The notes beneath the pieces were generated by a model. It worked only from the letters and a program-made list of their open reading frames with translations. It searched no databases and was not told where the DNA came from. From Cliona cf. orientalis (taxonomy: Eukaryota; Porifera; Demospongiae; Clionaida; Clionaidae): a DNA stretch of 64,000 bases. The stretch is taken from positions 1,054,001-1,118,000 of the forward strand of contig OZ005704.1 in the NCBI GenBank assembly GCA_963930775.1, in the 5' to 3' direction. The stretch's first letter is position 1; each line of letters begins with the position of its first letter. Positions 1 through 11,500 of this stretch are shown in pieces. Position numbers and translations under genes: made by a program.

Positions 1-589
1 CTCTTGGTAGAGGACACGAATGCTGAGTGTGCAAGTAGAGCAATTGACGGTATCCACCCCTCTCTCCATCTCTCCCTCGCTGATCACATAGCAGCCCCCA
101 CAACGACAGGGGGCGGAGTAGGAGCAGGTCTCAGGGTCATAGGTCATCTCGTCCAGATCCAGTGTTGCCGAGATGGGCCACTTTTGTGTCAATGAGAGCT
201 CTGCAAACATAAATATATAGATTTGTATTAAAGATGATATCATGACTCTGAGCTAGGCTGTCCAGTGATATGTGAACTAACTCACCATTTGATGTTGTAT
301 CGTAGGTTTGTCTTTCTTTATCATCGGAAAGGATCTCATAAGCTCTTTTTATCTTATGAAACTGCTCAACAGCTGATGCTCTTTCCTTGTCACTCAGACT
401 GGAAGGTAGCTTATCAGGGTGATACTAAAGTGATCGAGGTGTAATCGTCATATATTCTACTTTGTAATTTAATATAGCTGAGGTATATACCTGCTTGACC
501 AGATTTTGGTAACTTCGCTTAATTTCGTCGCTACTTGCTGTCTTATTCACTTTCAGTACACCATACAGGTTCTCGTTTGCTGACGCCAT
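1..589 (-). CDS. DNAJC24: DNAJC24/DPH4-like J-domain protein with DPH-type zinc finger (3' end outside window)
   Basis: Three exons are visible: 491-589, 286-424 and 1-200, the last running off the window. The ATG is at 589-587. The joined product has an N-terminal J domain starting MASANENLYGVLKV, with the HPD motif (YHPDK) at residues 34-38 just after the first intron. A CSL/DPH-type zinc finger follows (CRCGGCY, then CSTC about 22 residues later). This domain order is that of DPH4/DNAJC24, the co-chaperone that binds iron and supports the first step of diphthamide synthesis on elongation factor 2. Splice phases are consistent across both introns. Only the last few codons and the stop are missing. 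The order of the two domains makes the family call firm. Confidence 0.9.
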
Positions 590-992
590 TTCTCATTCCT
601 GCATACCTGATGACCTTTACCATACAACCACATGCAGGGTTTGATTATAGATTTTTAATAGGGAGGGGTATTATAATAATCTATAGTTTGGTGCCTTAGG
701 AAAATAGTGTGCATATTAAATCATAATTAATACAACATCAGAATACAATAGTTGGAGATCTGATCAATTACTAGTAAAGTTTTATTCAGGGCAAACTGCA
801 TGCGCAACTCCAACACGTACCAGATGTCACGACCTATGATTCAAATAGGAAACTGCGCACAGTGACATTACTTGAATTGGACCTTACCTAAAGTGACTTG
901 CAGTATATACATGTGCAGGTTTCATTGAATTTACCTATTAAAAAGATAGTTTATAATTTTCTAGCCTATTAATTTTCATGCAGGCAGGTTTG
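590..992. other. Intergenic, upstream of DNAJC24
   Basis: AT-rich sequence without a convincing coding frame. Part of it (about 590-850) has a diverged second copy at about 1690-1950, for example a shared stretch reading aactccaacac(g/a)taccaga. It probably holds the DNAJC24 promoter and the 3' flank of the small gene to its right. No TATA box or other named element is evident. Confidence 0.4.
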
Positions 993-1446
993 TCACTTAC
1001 AAACTCCTTGTGGACATGATTGGTACTCTTGACAGTAGACAGCGCAAAAAGTGCTTGCCAGGACATCTTCATTTCATAATAATAATCATACTATACAAAC
1101 TGTTTAATCTGTAGTTTTTAATACTTTACCGGCCTGATCAAAAGGTGGATTGAACTCTTTGGAGTTTTCAGCTCCAGTCCAGCAGTCATAGCACAGACAT
1201 TCTTTGTAAGCACCATTAGGATAGATATAAGACCCAAAACGATTTTCAAACAGGAAGATGCACAGTATTCAGCCAGAAATGCCTGATCTAACATTAGCAG
1301 TGTAATCCGAAAATTAATTATAATACAGGCAGTAGCAATTCCTTACCACAGATAATATCTGTTGTAATGTTCTTTGCATCAAGCTGTGAGCAGCCAAGTG
1401 CAATGATGATAACAGTTACTACTATTACGATACCACGATTAAACAT
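993..1446 (-). CDS. Small secreted cysteine-rich peptide gene, apparent 1-nt frameshift
   Basis: Three exons: 1347-1446, 1130-1287 and 993-1066. The first encodes a signal peptide (MFNRGIVIVV, hydrophobic to about residue 18). The second encodes cysteine-rich sequence (EYCASSC, then ECLCYDC). The third encodes a cysteine-rich end (FCAVYC, CPQGVCK) and a stop. Exons 1 and 3 both need phase-1 junctions. Exon 2 is 158 nt, one base short of what keeps those phases. It switches frame right after the CASSC motif, near plus-strand 1245, so the second half of the exon is cysteine-rich only in another frame. Either the assembly lost one base or this is a recent pseudogene. I do not recognise the family. 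The unshifted frame gives a hydrophobic stretch that looks spurious. Confidence 0.5.
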
Positions 1447-1617
1447 CTTGATAATACTATTATTATAGAACAATGCAAGCGGACTTATTACACCATGTGT
1501 TCTGCAGTGCCCCTAGCTAGCTACATAAAAAAGTCATGTATTGACCACAGTCATGTTCAGCAAACCATTGTTGGTGGGTATAATAATATTATTGTGGCAA
1601 TGTGATTGCATCACAAG

Positions 1618-1720
1618 AAGTTTCTTCGTTCTGTCATTGCTGCTTACTGTCTTAATACACCATACAGGTCCTCACTTGCTGACGCCATTCCTAGAGCTAT
1701 TGAAGACCTTTACTAAATGC
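1618..1720 (-). pseudogene. Partial duplicate of DNAJC24 exon 1
   Basis: The stretch reading (t/c)accatacaggt(t/c)ctc(g/a)(t/c)ttgctgacgccatt is nearly the same as 559-590, which is the start of DNAJC24 exon 1 including its ATG. Similarity continues into the flank (gacctttac), and a further matching block lies at about 1918-1945 versus 791-820. The rest of the exon has decayed and has no J-domain frame, so this is a non-coding remnant of a local segmental duplication. Confidence 0.65.
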
Positions 1721-1899
1721 AACTGCTGCAAATCTACGATGATAATTTTATACTGCTACAAATCAAAATCACACAAGTCACGAGTAAAAATGAGATAATA
1801 AGAACAAGATTCCAAAGAGACTAAAGTCTGAAAAGATAAAAATCTGTAAACGAACAGAAAACATATCAGGGCTACCCAACAAGCTAGGGAAGTCATGTT

Positions 1900-2303
1900 T
1901 CATTTGGAGAGATGAAGGTAAACTGCAACTCCAACACATACCAGACCAACCGTACCGAAAATCCACTTGGTCGTGTTGAAGGAAAATAGGCCCCTATTCA
2001 GCAACAGCGTCTATAAGATTACAATAAAAGAATATTATGACTACAAGCATGAAATCAGTTACTGCATAACATTATGCAGTACTACAGCATTACTTACCCA
2101 TCCACCAGACTGATGAATGAAGTGATCGAAAGCTTTTTCTGCAAGGCACTTTACCAGAGCGGTAATGGAGCTACATATGATTGAGACTATGTCTTTTGGA
2201 GTTATAGTGCAGAGTTTTCTAAGTAAGAGCTTCTTCAAGAAGTTGAAACAATAGTAGACAGTCATGGCTAAATAAAGGATTAACCTTGATGGGTCCTCTC
2301 GAC
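1900..2303 (-). CDS. Bcl-2 family protein, C-terminal half (BH1-BH2 region and tail anchor)
   Basis: Two exons: 2098-2303 and 1900-2010. The first encodes a helical segment that fits the BH1-to-BH2 core of Bcl-2 proteins and ends at HQSGGW, the BH2 signature. The intron falls exactly after the tryptophan codon (phase 0). A BH2 intron at this place is a known feature of the Bcl-2 family. The last exon begins TLLLNRG and ends in a hydrophobic tail anchor (WIFGTVGLVCVGVAVYL) followed by HLSK and stop, as in membrane-anchored Bcl-2, Bak and Bax-type proteins. These act at the outer mitochondrial or ER membrane to control apoptosis. I found no N-terminal exon (BH3/BH4 side) in the next 2 kb upstream, so the gene is incomplete or its first exons are more distant. 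Pro- or anti-apoptotic type cannot be told. Confidence 0.65.
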
Positions 2304-2606
2304 CTGTAGATAGAGGTACTAGATATAGCTGGCACAGTCATCATTTTTATTATCATGGATTATGGCTGCTCAGCCGGGATAACTTAAATAGTGGCGTAAG
2401 AAGATGTTTTTGAACAGGGGGGCTGTAAATAAAATTGCGTGCAAAGCGCGCAAACAATTTTTTTGGATCACACGATACGCCTTCAAACCATTCCCATTAT
2501 TGTGCTAATTTGGCTGTAAAGTAGACTTTACATCACAAATCTGAAGATGTCAAGGCCTAGTAGAATAAATATCTTCCTAGATTTAGGCCTACTTGGCTGA
2601 CAAGAT

Positions 2607-2631
2607 GGGGGGAGGGGGGGGGGGGGGGGGG
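2607..2631. repeat. Poly-G tract
   Basis: Six G, one A, then eighteen G, followed within a few bases by a short C-rich run (ccgcccccc) that could pair with it. It lies in non-coding sequence. Length is likely polymorphic and hard to sequence. Confidence 0.9.
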
Positions 2632-2759
2632 CTACCGCCCCCCAGCCTCCCTGCTTCTTACGCCAGTGTTAAACATCTAGGAATGCAAAATCATAGGCTA
2701 TACTAAACTACATATATACAATGTGTCCTTTGTACATTCAGTATAATTATTATATAAAA

Positions 2760-3054
2760 CAAGTATAAAAAAGAATTGAAAATTAAAATATGAAGTAGGG
2801 ATGGTATGCAGGGCCAAAAAGTACACAAACAAGATTTGTAGGGATAATCAAATCCACTATACATCCCTACGCTTGCTTCTAGACCACTTAGTGATCAACA
2901 TAATCAGGTGCACACATGATAATAATAATAAAGGTAAGCAAGCGTAGGAATGTATAGTGGATTTGATTATCCCTACAAATCTTGTTTGTGTACTTTTTGG
3001 CCCTGCATGCCATCCCTACTTCATATTTTAATTTTCAATTCTTTTTTATACTTG
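2760..3054. repeat. Long near-perfect inverted repeat (foldback element)
   Basis: The left arm 2760-2877 is the reverse complement of the right arm 2937-3054. Arms are 118 nt with about two mismatches, separated by a 59-nt spacer. The arms contain no coding frame. A related single-arm fragment (tacaaatcttgtttgtgtac) occurs at about 33057-33080 in intron 1 of gene B, which suggests a dispersed foldback or MITE family. The alternative is an assembly artefact at a palindrome. Confidence 0.85.
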
Positions 3055-4631
3055 TTATTGTTCCTTTTTTTACTGCTCTCTGGGCAACTAATGATTTGTA
3101 TGTTGTTTCAGCAATTATACCACCTCGCATAGTTTGCCCATTCAATTATTTAACTTCATTGTCTATGGTTAAGACTACCGTCAATCAGACTCAATCTCAA
3201 TGTTTTCTTTCTTTTCCTGCATCTTGTATAATTGGTCTATGATATGTTAAGTTATATTTATAATGTGTGCGAGTAGTGTGTATGCCGTGTGTAATAGCCT
3301 CGGATAGTTGTGTTCAGGAGAATCGGGCAACTTTTGAAGCATAATATCGTTCCTGCATACACCCCCATCAGCATCAAAAGGTTGGTCTAGTACTGCATCT
3401 ATAAACATACCTTTGATTTCAGGTTACAGGACCGCCGGAAGACCCTGGATTGCATGCCATGGTAGCCCAAACATTAACTTTAATGCTGATGGTATATATT
3501 GAACTGACTGGACACAATCTAGTACCATGCAGGCTAGTTTATAATGCATGACTATGAACAGAACCCGTGTTGAAGAACAAAGGTCACATGCTGGATTGAT
3601 ATCGCTACACCATTAATTTTACTTCAATGCCAATAATAATACAAATTTAATATTAGAGGGTTGAACAAACAACGTCAAAATATCCAAGTGAGCTTTATGA
3701 TGAAGGTATCAGTGAACTATTTGAATAGTCAGAATGAGGGATGGGATCTAGCATCGGACTCTGCCTATCAAGTGCAAACCCAGTCTTTTGATGGCCGGGA
3801 TGTCTTCATTCAATGTACCATAATACAATTGAACATGCATCGGTACAGTGGGACTCTCGAAAGACATAGCTGCAGGTAACCAGTGTGTGCCATTGCAGTC
3901 TAGTACATCTGATGCAACGCAGTAGCCACGCCCCTCGATCTCATTTAGCTTGTTCCTGAAGATAGCTGGGACAAATCTAAAAGGAGGCTGCTTCACGCCG
4001 AGTAGCGATGAAAAGATTCATATTAGGGAGGCCAGTAAGTTTATTGTTGATAGTAGCCACCATTATCGATAGTTCACTGAGCATGAGCTAAGCGCTCGAG
4101 TGCGCGCGAGCGCCATGGCCTATGGGCGGTCACATGACTTCACCATGGCAACAGTGTAGGAGCATGCGCATTATATGACAAAATGGCGTGTCAGACACAC
4201 CCACTTTTTAGATGCGCTGCGTAAATTCCACGATTCACCCACTGTCACGATAGCAAAGGTAGCGCGCCGTGGACCTACGCTCAACAAAATGGAGTAGATT
4301 TATACTTAAACTAAGGTGAGGAGTGACGCTAGTCTTGAGCTAGCCCTGGATAAGATGAAAGAAAGAAGAATGAGGAATTGCACTTTTTTTACAAACTTGA
4401 AAACGGCTGGTTCATGCGTATCTGATTGTTTCCATGGATGTGTTGGGGCTTGCTAGATAGATATTTTGGCGTAGATCATGAATATGAAAGTTAAAAATCT
4501 TAAAATTCAAGTCGTTCTGAGTTATTAACATTTTTGTTTTGTATTACATATATGGCATATCCGGGCCATCCCTACTTATAGAGTCTACCGACTCTATGAT
4601 AATAACTTATGCAAGCTAACTAGATACTTAC
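3055..4631. other. Intergenic region between the Bcl-2-like gene and the unrecognised gene
   Basis: No gene is recognised. A CG-rich patch at about 4090-4270 contains palindromic gcatgcgcat-type sites resembling NRF-1 motifs and could be a promoter, but no supported coding exon follows it. Bases 4566-4602 (gggccatccctacttatagag, continuing) are a reverse-oriented copy of a motif that ends both 0.5-kb repeat units in gene B intron 1 (32066-32100 and 32540-32590). Confidence 0.4.
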
Positions 4632-5392
4632 ACTTTTCAAGAGTCTCAGTACAAAACACATACGAAATCACCGACTGTAGGTGGTTCTTGACTCGATCAC
4701 AATCAATTTCATTTTTATCGGCAGCTACAGTCTTGATACACTGACCGAGGGTTTGTTCATCAGCATCCTCTATTTCCTAATTATAGAGTAACAATAATAA
4801 CTCTCCCACCCACGCATACTGATGATTATTATTTTGGAGATACCCGGGGGGGTATATGACATCATGACGCCACAAGTAGTATGTAGCTACTCACTCACCT
4901 TGTCGGCTTTTAATTCGGCATTACATATCTCTGCAATTTCTCGTATTTTGCTGCTTGACACTGCTGATAATTGAGGCAGTTGCGTTTGTTGTGCAGTATC
5001 CAGCTTAGGTTCATAACCCATGAGAGCTACCACTTCGTCCGACAGCTCTTCATCTCTTCTGGCTTCAGCGGAAAATGCCCTACATTGTGCAATATAAGTT
5101 GTCATAAAGTGCTATCATAACAATAAAATTATCTAGTACTGGTATAATTTGGCCTATTCTGTCTCTAGCTTGAGCAGACTATTGATGTCTGATGATGTAA
5201 TCATGTATATACATGGAGAAGGTTAATTTGTGGCTAAGAGGGCGGGGCCCTGAAATTTTATGAACACGATACCTACTTGAAAGTGAAGCGTACGATCTCT
5301 CCGTTTTGTTCAAGTTCCTCTAAAGTGAGCTCCAAGTTTCCCGTATAAGATAGATCGGTGCTAATCTGTCGTAACCTCACTGTCTGAGACAT
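4632..5392 (-). CDS. Unrecognised small soluble protein, three exons seen
   Basis: Exons 5277-5392 (ATG at 5392-5390), 4899-5079 and 4632-4776 join in one frame through GT-AG introns. The product starts MSQTVRLRQISTDL and has about 147 residues up to the third exon end. It is rich in Glu, Asp and Leu, with no signal peptide, no membrane segment and no motif that I recognise. The third exon ends with a donor-like sequence (gtaagtatc). If that is not used, the frame reads on for about 14 more codons to a stop near 4590. No further exon was identified. The upstream 166 bp to INO80 probably hold its promoter, in tandem with the INO80 3' end. Confidence 0.6.
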
Positions 5393-5558
5393 TGTGAAGC
5401 TACAGTATTAATTTTGCGTTCGTTGAGTAAATAAACGCTTCAGCGCGCACGTGCACTTCCCGTTTCAGCTTGCGCAGGCCGGCCGCCAATTAACAAACAT
5501 TAGATCATGCATAATCAACACAGAATACACCAGCACTGAATATAATATAGTATGATTT

Positions 5559-8500
5559 TCAATTAGCATTTGTTTTTGACTGAGTAAGTGAGCTCTTTAC
5601 TCCCCCCTTTAGTCCGGAGTTTGGAGTGATGGACACCAATGACGTCGCCACAAAAGCCGGAGGCACCGGGCTGACCCTCGGAGACGAGTGTGCACTATTC
5701 CCCCCTCCTTGTGAACTCGTTAATGCCTGTCCCCCAGGGGACCCACTCACGGCTGAATTACTCGGAGAAGGCGTGAAGTTATGTGGCAGGATACCATACG
5801 TGTTGCACGTTGCAGCGTATGCAGCATTAGAGGCTGCCAAAGCTCCAGCGATGGCACCAGCTGAAGCAGCCGCGCTTCCAGAAGCTGCCTTTTTGTTGTT
5901 TCTTTGCATCTTTCCTCGTCCACCGAGAGGAGCTGTGGTCCTCTTCTTAGTAGTACTCTTTGATAGTTTGTTACCACCGCTGTCTCTGAAGCTTTTAGCC
6001 TTGTTGGATTTTCTGATAGGCGTACTACCAGGTCTTGAGGGCGTATCGGATGCGATACTAGTGTTCATGGTATCGGTTCCTTCAGTGCTCACGACATCGA
6101 TGAGATCGTCTCCGTTAAGAGTGTCGGTATTGCTGGCCATAGAGAGAACGCTGTCTGGTCTGCTGCTAAAGATGAGAGGGGAGGGGGTGGTGGATATGAT
6201 CCCCGTGCCAGTGTTTGGTCTCTTTCCAAAGGGCTCAATGTCGCGGCCGTTGGGAGGGTTCTTTCGCTTCTTTCCGCTCTTAGCCTTCTTGGCTTGCAGC
6301 ATCTGATCCATCACTGCCTTCTTTTCAGCTTGCTTCGCCAAAACTGCAATCAAACAAAGTGATGATAGTCTTATTTACAATTGTTTAAATTATCACCAAG
6401 ATACACACTATAGGATAGCATGATGAGCTTACATCTTGTTTCCATTTCATCGTCATCGAGCAGCAGCGATACCATCTCCTTGGGCTTCAGGGTGTCTGGT
6501 TTGAAGTCGCCTCCTGAAATTACCATCTTCTGAATCTAATAGCAACAAGGGACACAGCACATAATATGTAGGTGCCATTAGCAACAGTACAATAGCTCAG
6601 AATGTATCATAGAATCAGTAGACTCTAAAGGACACACATACTATTTTATCTAACACACTTACATGCATGATCCAAAATCTCAAAATGGGTAAACTTTTGA
6701 TTACTATGAATAATCTGTAACAGTCAAGCTAAGCTTATGTACAATGTACCTCGCTTTTCTCTCTGGCTCTCTGTAGAATCCTCTCCTCAATGCTTCCCTT
6801 GACGATGAGTCGATAGACGGTGACCTGTTTGGTCTGTCCCAGTCGGTGAGCGCGATCCATGGCTTGCTGGTCCACGGTCGGGTTCCAGTCACTGTCGTAG
6901 AATATCACCTAACAAGAGCAAAGAAGTACTCTGATTGCATCATTCCAAACTTCAATATACACACGTGTAAAATGTTTTTAGGCACTCTACTAGCTTACAG
7001 TGTCTGCTGCTGTTAGGTTGATACCCAGTCCTCCAGCTCTCGTGCTCAGCAGAAACACAAAGATGTCAGAGCTGTACACACAAATTAATGATAAATTATG
7101 GTAATCTGTATACTGTATATAATTATTATGTACATGCATTCTACCCTATTGCTTACTTTGACTGGAAGTCTGCCACCATGTCCCTGCGGTCCGATATCCT
7201 CGAGGATCCATCGAGTCTTATGTACTTGTATCTCCTGTAGGCCATGAATTCTTCGAGGAGGTCAATCATCCGCGTCATCTGGGAGTAGACTAACACTCTG
7301 TGACCCTCGATCTTTAGGTTGGCCAGGAGCTTGTCGAGAATAGTCATCTTCCCACTATCATGGATCATATTCTCCTTGTCTGTAGATAGCAGCATAAATG
7401 GTAAACGCTTACTGTTACACTACACTTACACATATGTAAAAGTAGCATTGTGTATGCACAATATGAGGAAAAATTAGTAATTTCATTTAATAAGAGAAAA
7501 TTTTGATGACTATTAGAATCTCACATTCACATTCTCCCCCTCTCTCTCTCCTCCCTCATACTTACCAGGGATTTGTATGTGTGCCCATCCAGTGAGAGGC
7601 CTCACAGCCGCCAGTCCCCCCAGCTCGGGAGGCTGCAGTAGATCAAGCGTAATAGTAGCATTACTCCCACTCCCCCTGCACCCTGGGGGGCCATGCCACA
7701 GGAGGTCCTGGAGCTGTGGGGGGCCACCGCTCAGCCAAAGTTGTCTGTGATACTCGGCACTGCGGTCTGAACAGTAGATGGGATTCACCGACACCCACAC
7801 CTAAAGTAAAGACACAAAAAAATTATCAGAGTATACAAATTCTATTAAAAAACTATCATTTCTTTCATGATCTATGTACGTCAACAAGCAGGTAGAATAA
7901 GGTATATAATGTACATCTTAACATGGTAAAATTTAGAATCACTATTTTGATAGTTCTACAATGCAATGGTAAGCGTTGATATGACATATGTACCTTTGGT
8001 GAGTATGTGACGAGGAACTTTGGCAGATCAGTGTAGACACAGTGATACTCTCCACAAGGCCTGCACCTCTCCTCCAGAAATGGCTGACCTGTACCAGCAG
8101 TGGACTCCTTCAGTACACCACCAACATCAACATTGGACACCTTTACATCACCATTCAAATCTGTCCCATCAATCGCTAAAGTTTTTTTATCATCAGATCT
8201 GCCAAAATTCTCCGAATCATTCAAAAGTGTATTCTTGCTTAAACGTTTGATATCGTTCTGTTCATTCCTTTTTGTCGGATCACTGACGGTGGAGCTGATC
8301 TCGGTGAGTTCTGCGCTTGTGGCTGCGCTGGTCTTGAGGGGATAGACCCGCTGAGTGATGTGAGCATACGCTATGCCCGTGTGACTGGTGAAGACTAGTC
8401 GACGGAGGGTTGGGCTATGGAGGCGGGAGGAAGGGGAGAGGGGACGGCTAGGCCAGAGGAGGAGCTGAGTGCTGAGTGATCTGTGTGTGTACAATGGTGA

Positions 8501-11500
8501 TAATAATATCTACCAATCAGATGGCTATATATACACACGTACATGCAATGTCAGCAGGCGTAATGATTACCACTATACATACGTACCTTGATTGGGAGAT
8601 GGGGGACTGCCAGAAACGCTGTAGATAAAGTGGATGAACTCTTTCAGCCAGACTCAACACAACCAACAAACTGCAAGGAAAGGCAACACATGTACACAAG
8701 TTCTTATAATTACATGTGCAAGGGATAACCTCATTGAGAAATTTGAGATTTTTTTAGCACAGCTACATCTATATTTACATGTACCTTTGTGTGAAAGAGC
8801 CTAGCATGATGGTGCTTGCCTCCTGGGGGGACACATCAGTGAACTTGAGGAACGCCCAGATGCCATCACAGCATCCACTGTCACCACCGAGTCCAGAGGA
8901 GAGATGGATGTGGGAGGAGGACAATACACCAAGCTTCAGTGTTAGTAACCTGAATGCATACGGACAACTGTTATAGAGCTCAGTTTCGTACAATGTATAT
9001 ACAGTGTATATTAGGTCTAAAATAATTTGCACGCAAAGAGCTAATGTCAAAATTTGGCCAAAAAAAACAACACAGATACAGATATGACCACTAGAATGTA
9101 CCACTATGAGCCACATACCTGTGTCTAGATAAATTTGGGAGTACGAGTTGATAGTAGACGAGTCTCGGTACAGTGTAGGTGGGGATGGAGAGGATGGAAG
9201 AGGGAGAGATGACATTACGACGCTCAAACAGGTCAGGGTGATTGCACACCTGAAAAAAAGAGAAAAATGAGACATACTTACAATTCTACAGAAACAAATT
9301 TGCTAACTACTACCAAGAGTACATTAGCAGTAGTACCTCTTTGCTACTACTTGTATACATGTACATAGTCATACCTTTCTGAACTGCATGACAAGGTTGA
9401 GAAGATGAGAGGTTGCCGAGTCCTTTGACGATGTCTGAGAGGCGGAGGACTGGAGGAGATCATCGACAGAGATCCTCTGACGGAGGCCGTGGTATAGCTT
9501 ACGCTGACGGGTCGACAGCCCACAGCTAAGGTGAACCTCAATCTGGACAAATGAAAGAATTCATACTTTTGTTAACAACGATCTATAAGTACATGCATAT
9601 ATAGATTATCTTGCTCAAAAAGCCATTGAAAAAGCCTTTGACTATATACCAGTAGCACTGGGGCTGTTTCTTTGATCTATGTTACATTATACTACCCAAC
9701 TCAATCATTTTACACTAAAGCCTTCAATAATATCACTATGAGCATAGAGTCATACTACATTTAGTTACCTTCTCTGCCATCTCGTGCTCCACGTCTCTCT
9801 TGATCCTCCTCAACATGAACGGCTTGAGAATCATGTGCAGCCTGGAGAGCTGACTCTCGTCCAGGGCCGACTTCTTCTCAGCGTGGCTCTCGATATCACG
9901 CGAGAACCACTCGTTGAATTCCTCGTGGGAATCGAACATGGTGGGCATGATGAAGTGGAGCAGGGCCCACAGCTCCTGCATGGTGTTCTGGATGGGGGTA
10001 CCAGTCAGGAGAAGACGGTTGCGACAGTTGAAGCTGAGCAGGACTCGCCATCTCACACTGTATGTATTATGAATTGCGTTTGAGCGAGTATGAATATTAA
10101 CATTCGTTCATTGCTAGCATGCTATGATAAACAGCTTTGTATACATGAGAAAATGTGCACAATCTTTCTATTTGCAGATACACAAGCTTTTATTGTTAGC
10201 TAGAGTAATTACACGTACCTCGAGCTACTTTTGATGGCCTGTGCCTCATCCAGGATCATGTACTGCCACTTCACTCTCTGGAAATATTTCACATCTTGCA
10301 CCACCTGCACAGACACAATAATATACGTCACACAGGTGTGACAAATAACATGGCGAATTCCAATTAAAGCCCACCATCTATAACCCACTAAACAAAGCCT
10401 GTTACACATTGTGTGTGTGTCTCTGTTGTATATATCTTACCAGCTGGTAGCTTGTGATGAGCAAATGAAAGGGAGCGTTCTCCTTGTAGAGAAGCTTCTG
10501 GTTCCAGTACTTCCTAATTACCTTTCTCTCCAGGGGGCTCCCCCAATAGGGCAACACCTATATACATGTACAGTACAAGATTACGTAAAGGTGTAAGAAG
10601 CACAATGGCAAAAAGCAACCAGTACAAGGACAAAATCCTTTTAGAAATGTATTGTACCTTGAATCGTGGGACAAATCTGGTGCACTCTTGCTGCCAGTTG
10701 TGCAGAGTGGAGGCCGGAGAGACAATGAGAAATGGACCCCAGGTCTTCTGATGCTACAGATACATACATACACAACCACACAAAATACAATAGAAGCAGC
10801 TTAGAGCACTCCAGTAGATGCATATGTATACATTTAGATATGATGCTAGTGTGAATGTATTGTCTATACTATAGTACCTCAGCTAAATGTGCGAGGAAGG
10901 CTATGCTCTGTACGGTCTTTCCGAGGCCCATTTCGTCAGCGAGAATGCCATTGATGCCCTGATCATAGAGGTTGGCCAGCCAGTTCATACCCTTCAGCTG
11001 GTAAGCCTTCAGCTTCCCCTTGAAGATGGTCGGCTGAGGAATGTCCTGGTCAGAGATTAGCACAGGCGTAGCAAGACTGAAGTTTCTGTCAACTGTGGCA
11101 CAGAGGGCAGGGTGCATGAGAGAGAGAGGTTCATGTTGTAGCCAGTTCGCATTATCAAGCAGACATTTCAAACGGCACCTTAACATGCTAGCTAAAAATG
11201 TATAATGTACTCACAGGATTCCTGTAGGTCAGTCTTGGCCTCTCCTCCCACTCCACCACTTCCAGCCAGATCCACATAGGTCTTATGCTGCAAGGAAATT
11301 ATAAAACATAATTAAGGGTACATAACTTATTAATGAAGGAGGGGGTGGAAATATGCCCCAACTAAAACAGGTTAGGGAAGAAAACTGAAAATTGACCGAA
11401 ATATGCTCACAGTGGACTCGTGTTTGTTGAAAGCGGACTGCACATTGGCTAGGGCCTTGGCTTTAGCCTCTTCACTGTCGTAGTCTCCAGGCTGCTCCAG

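Noticed and set aside
3748-4010. Open frame on the minus strand with protein-like composition (contains EGRGYCVASDVLDCNG)
   Set aside because: No ATG start in frame, no family recognised, and junction phases do not fit the neighbouring three-exon gene or the Bcl-2-like gene. It could be an exon of an unidentified gene or a repeat fragment; not strong enough to list.
5626-6306. 226-codon open frame on the plus strand
   Set aside because: It is antisense to the last INO80 exon, which has good family context; the frame is a composition effect of the low-complexity tail.
8020-8345. Plus-strand frames over the INO80 insertion exon
   Set aside because: Antisense shadow of the 7994-8480 INO80 exon.
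7865-8494. Possible separate gene in the long INO80 exon
   Set aside because: It is the poorly conserved family-specific insertion between the helicase lobes; frames and phases join to INO80 exons on both sides.
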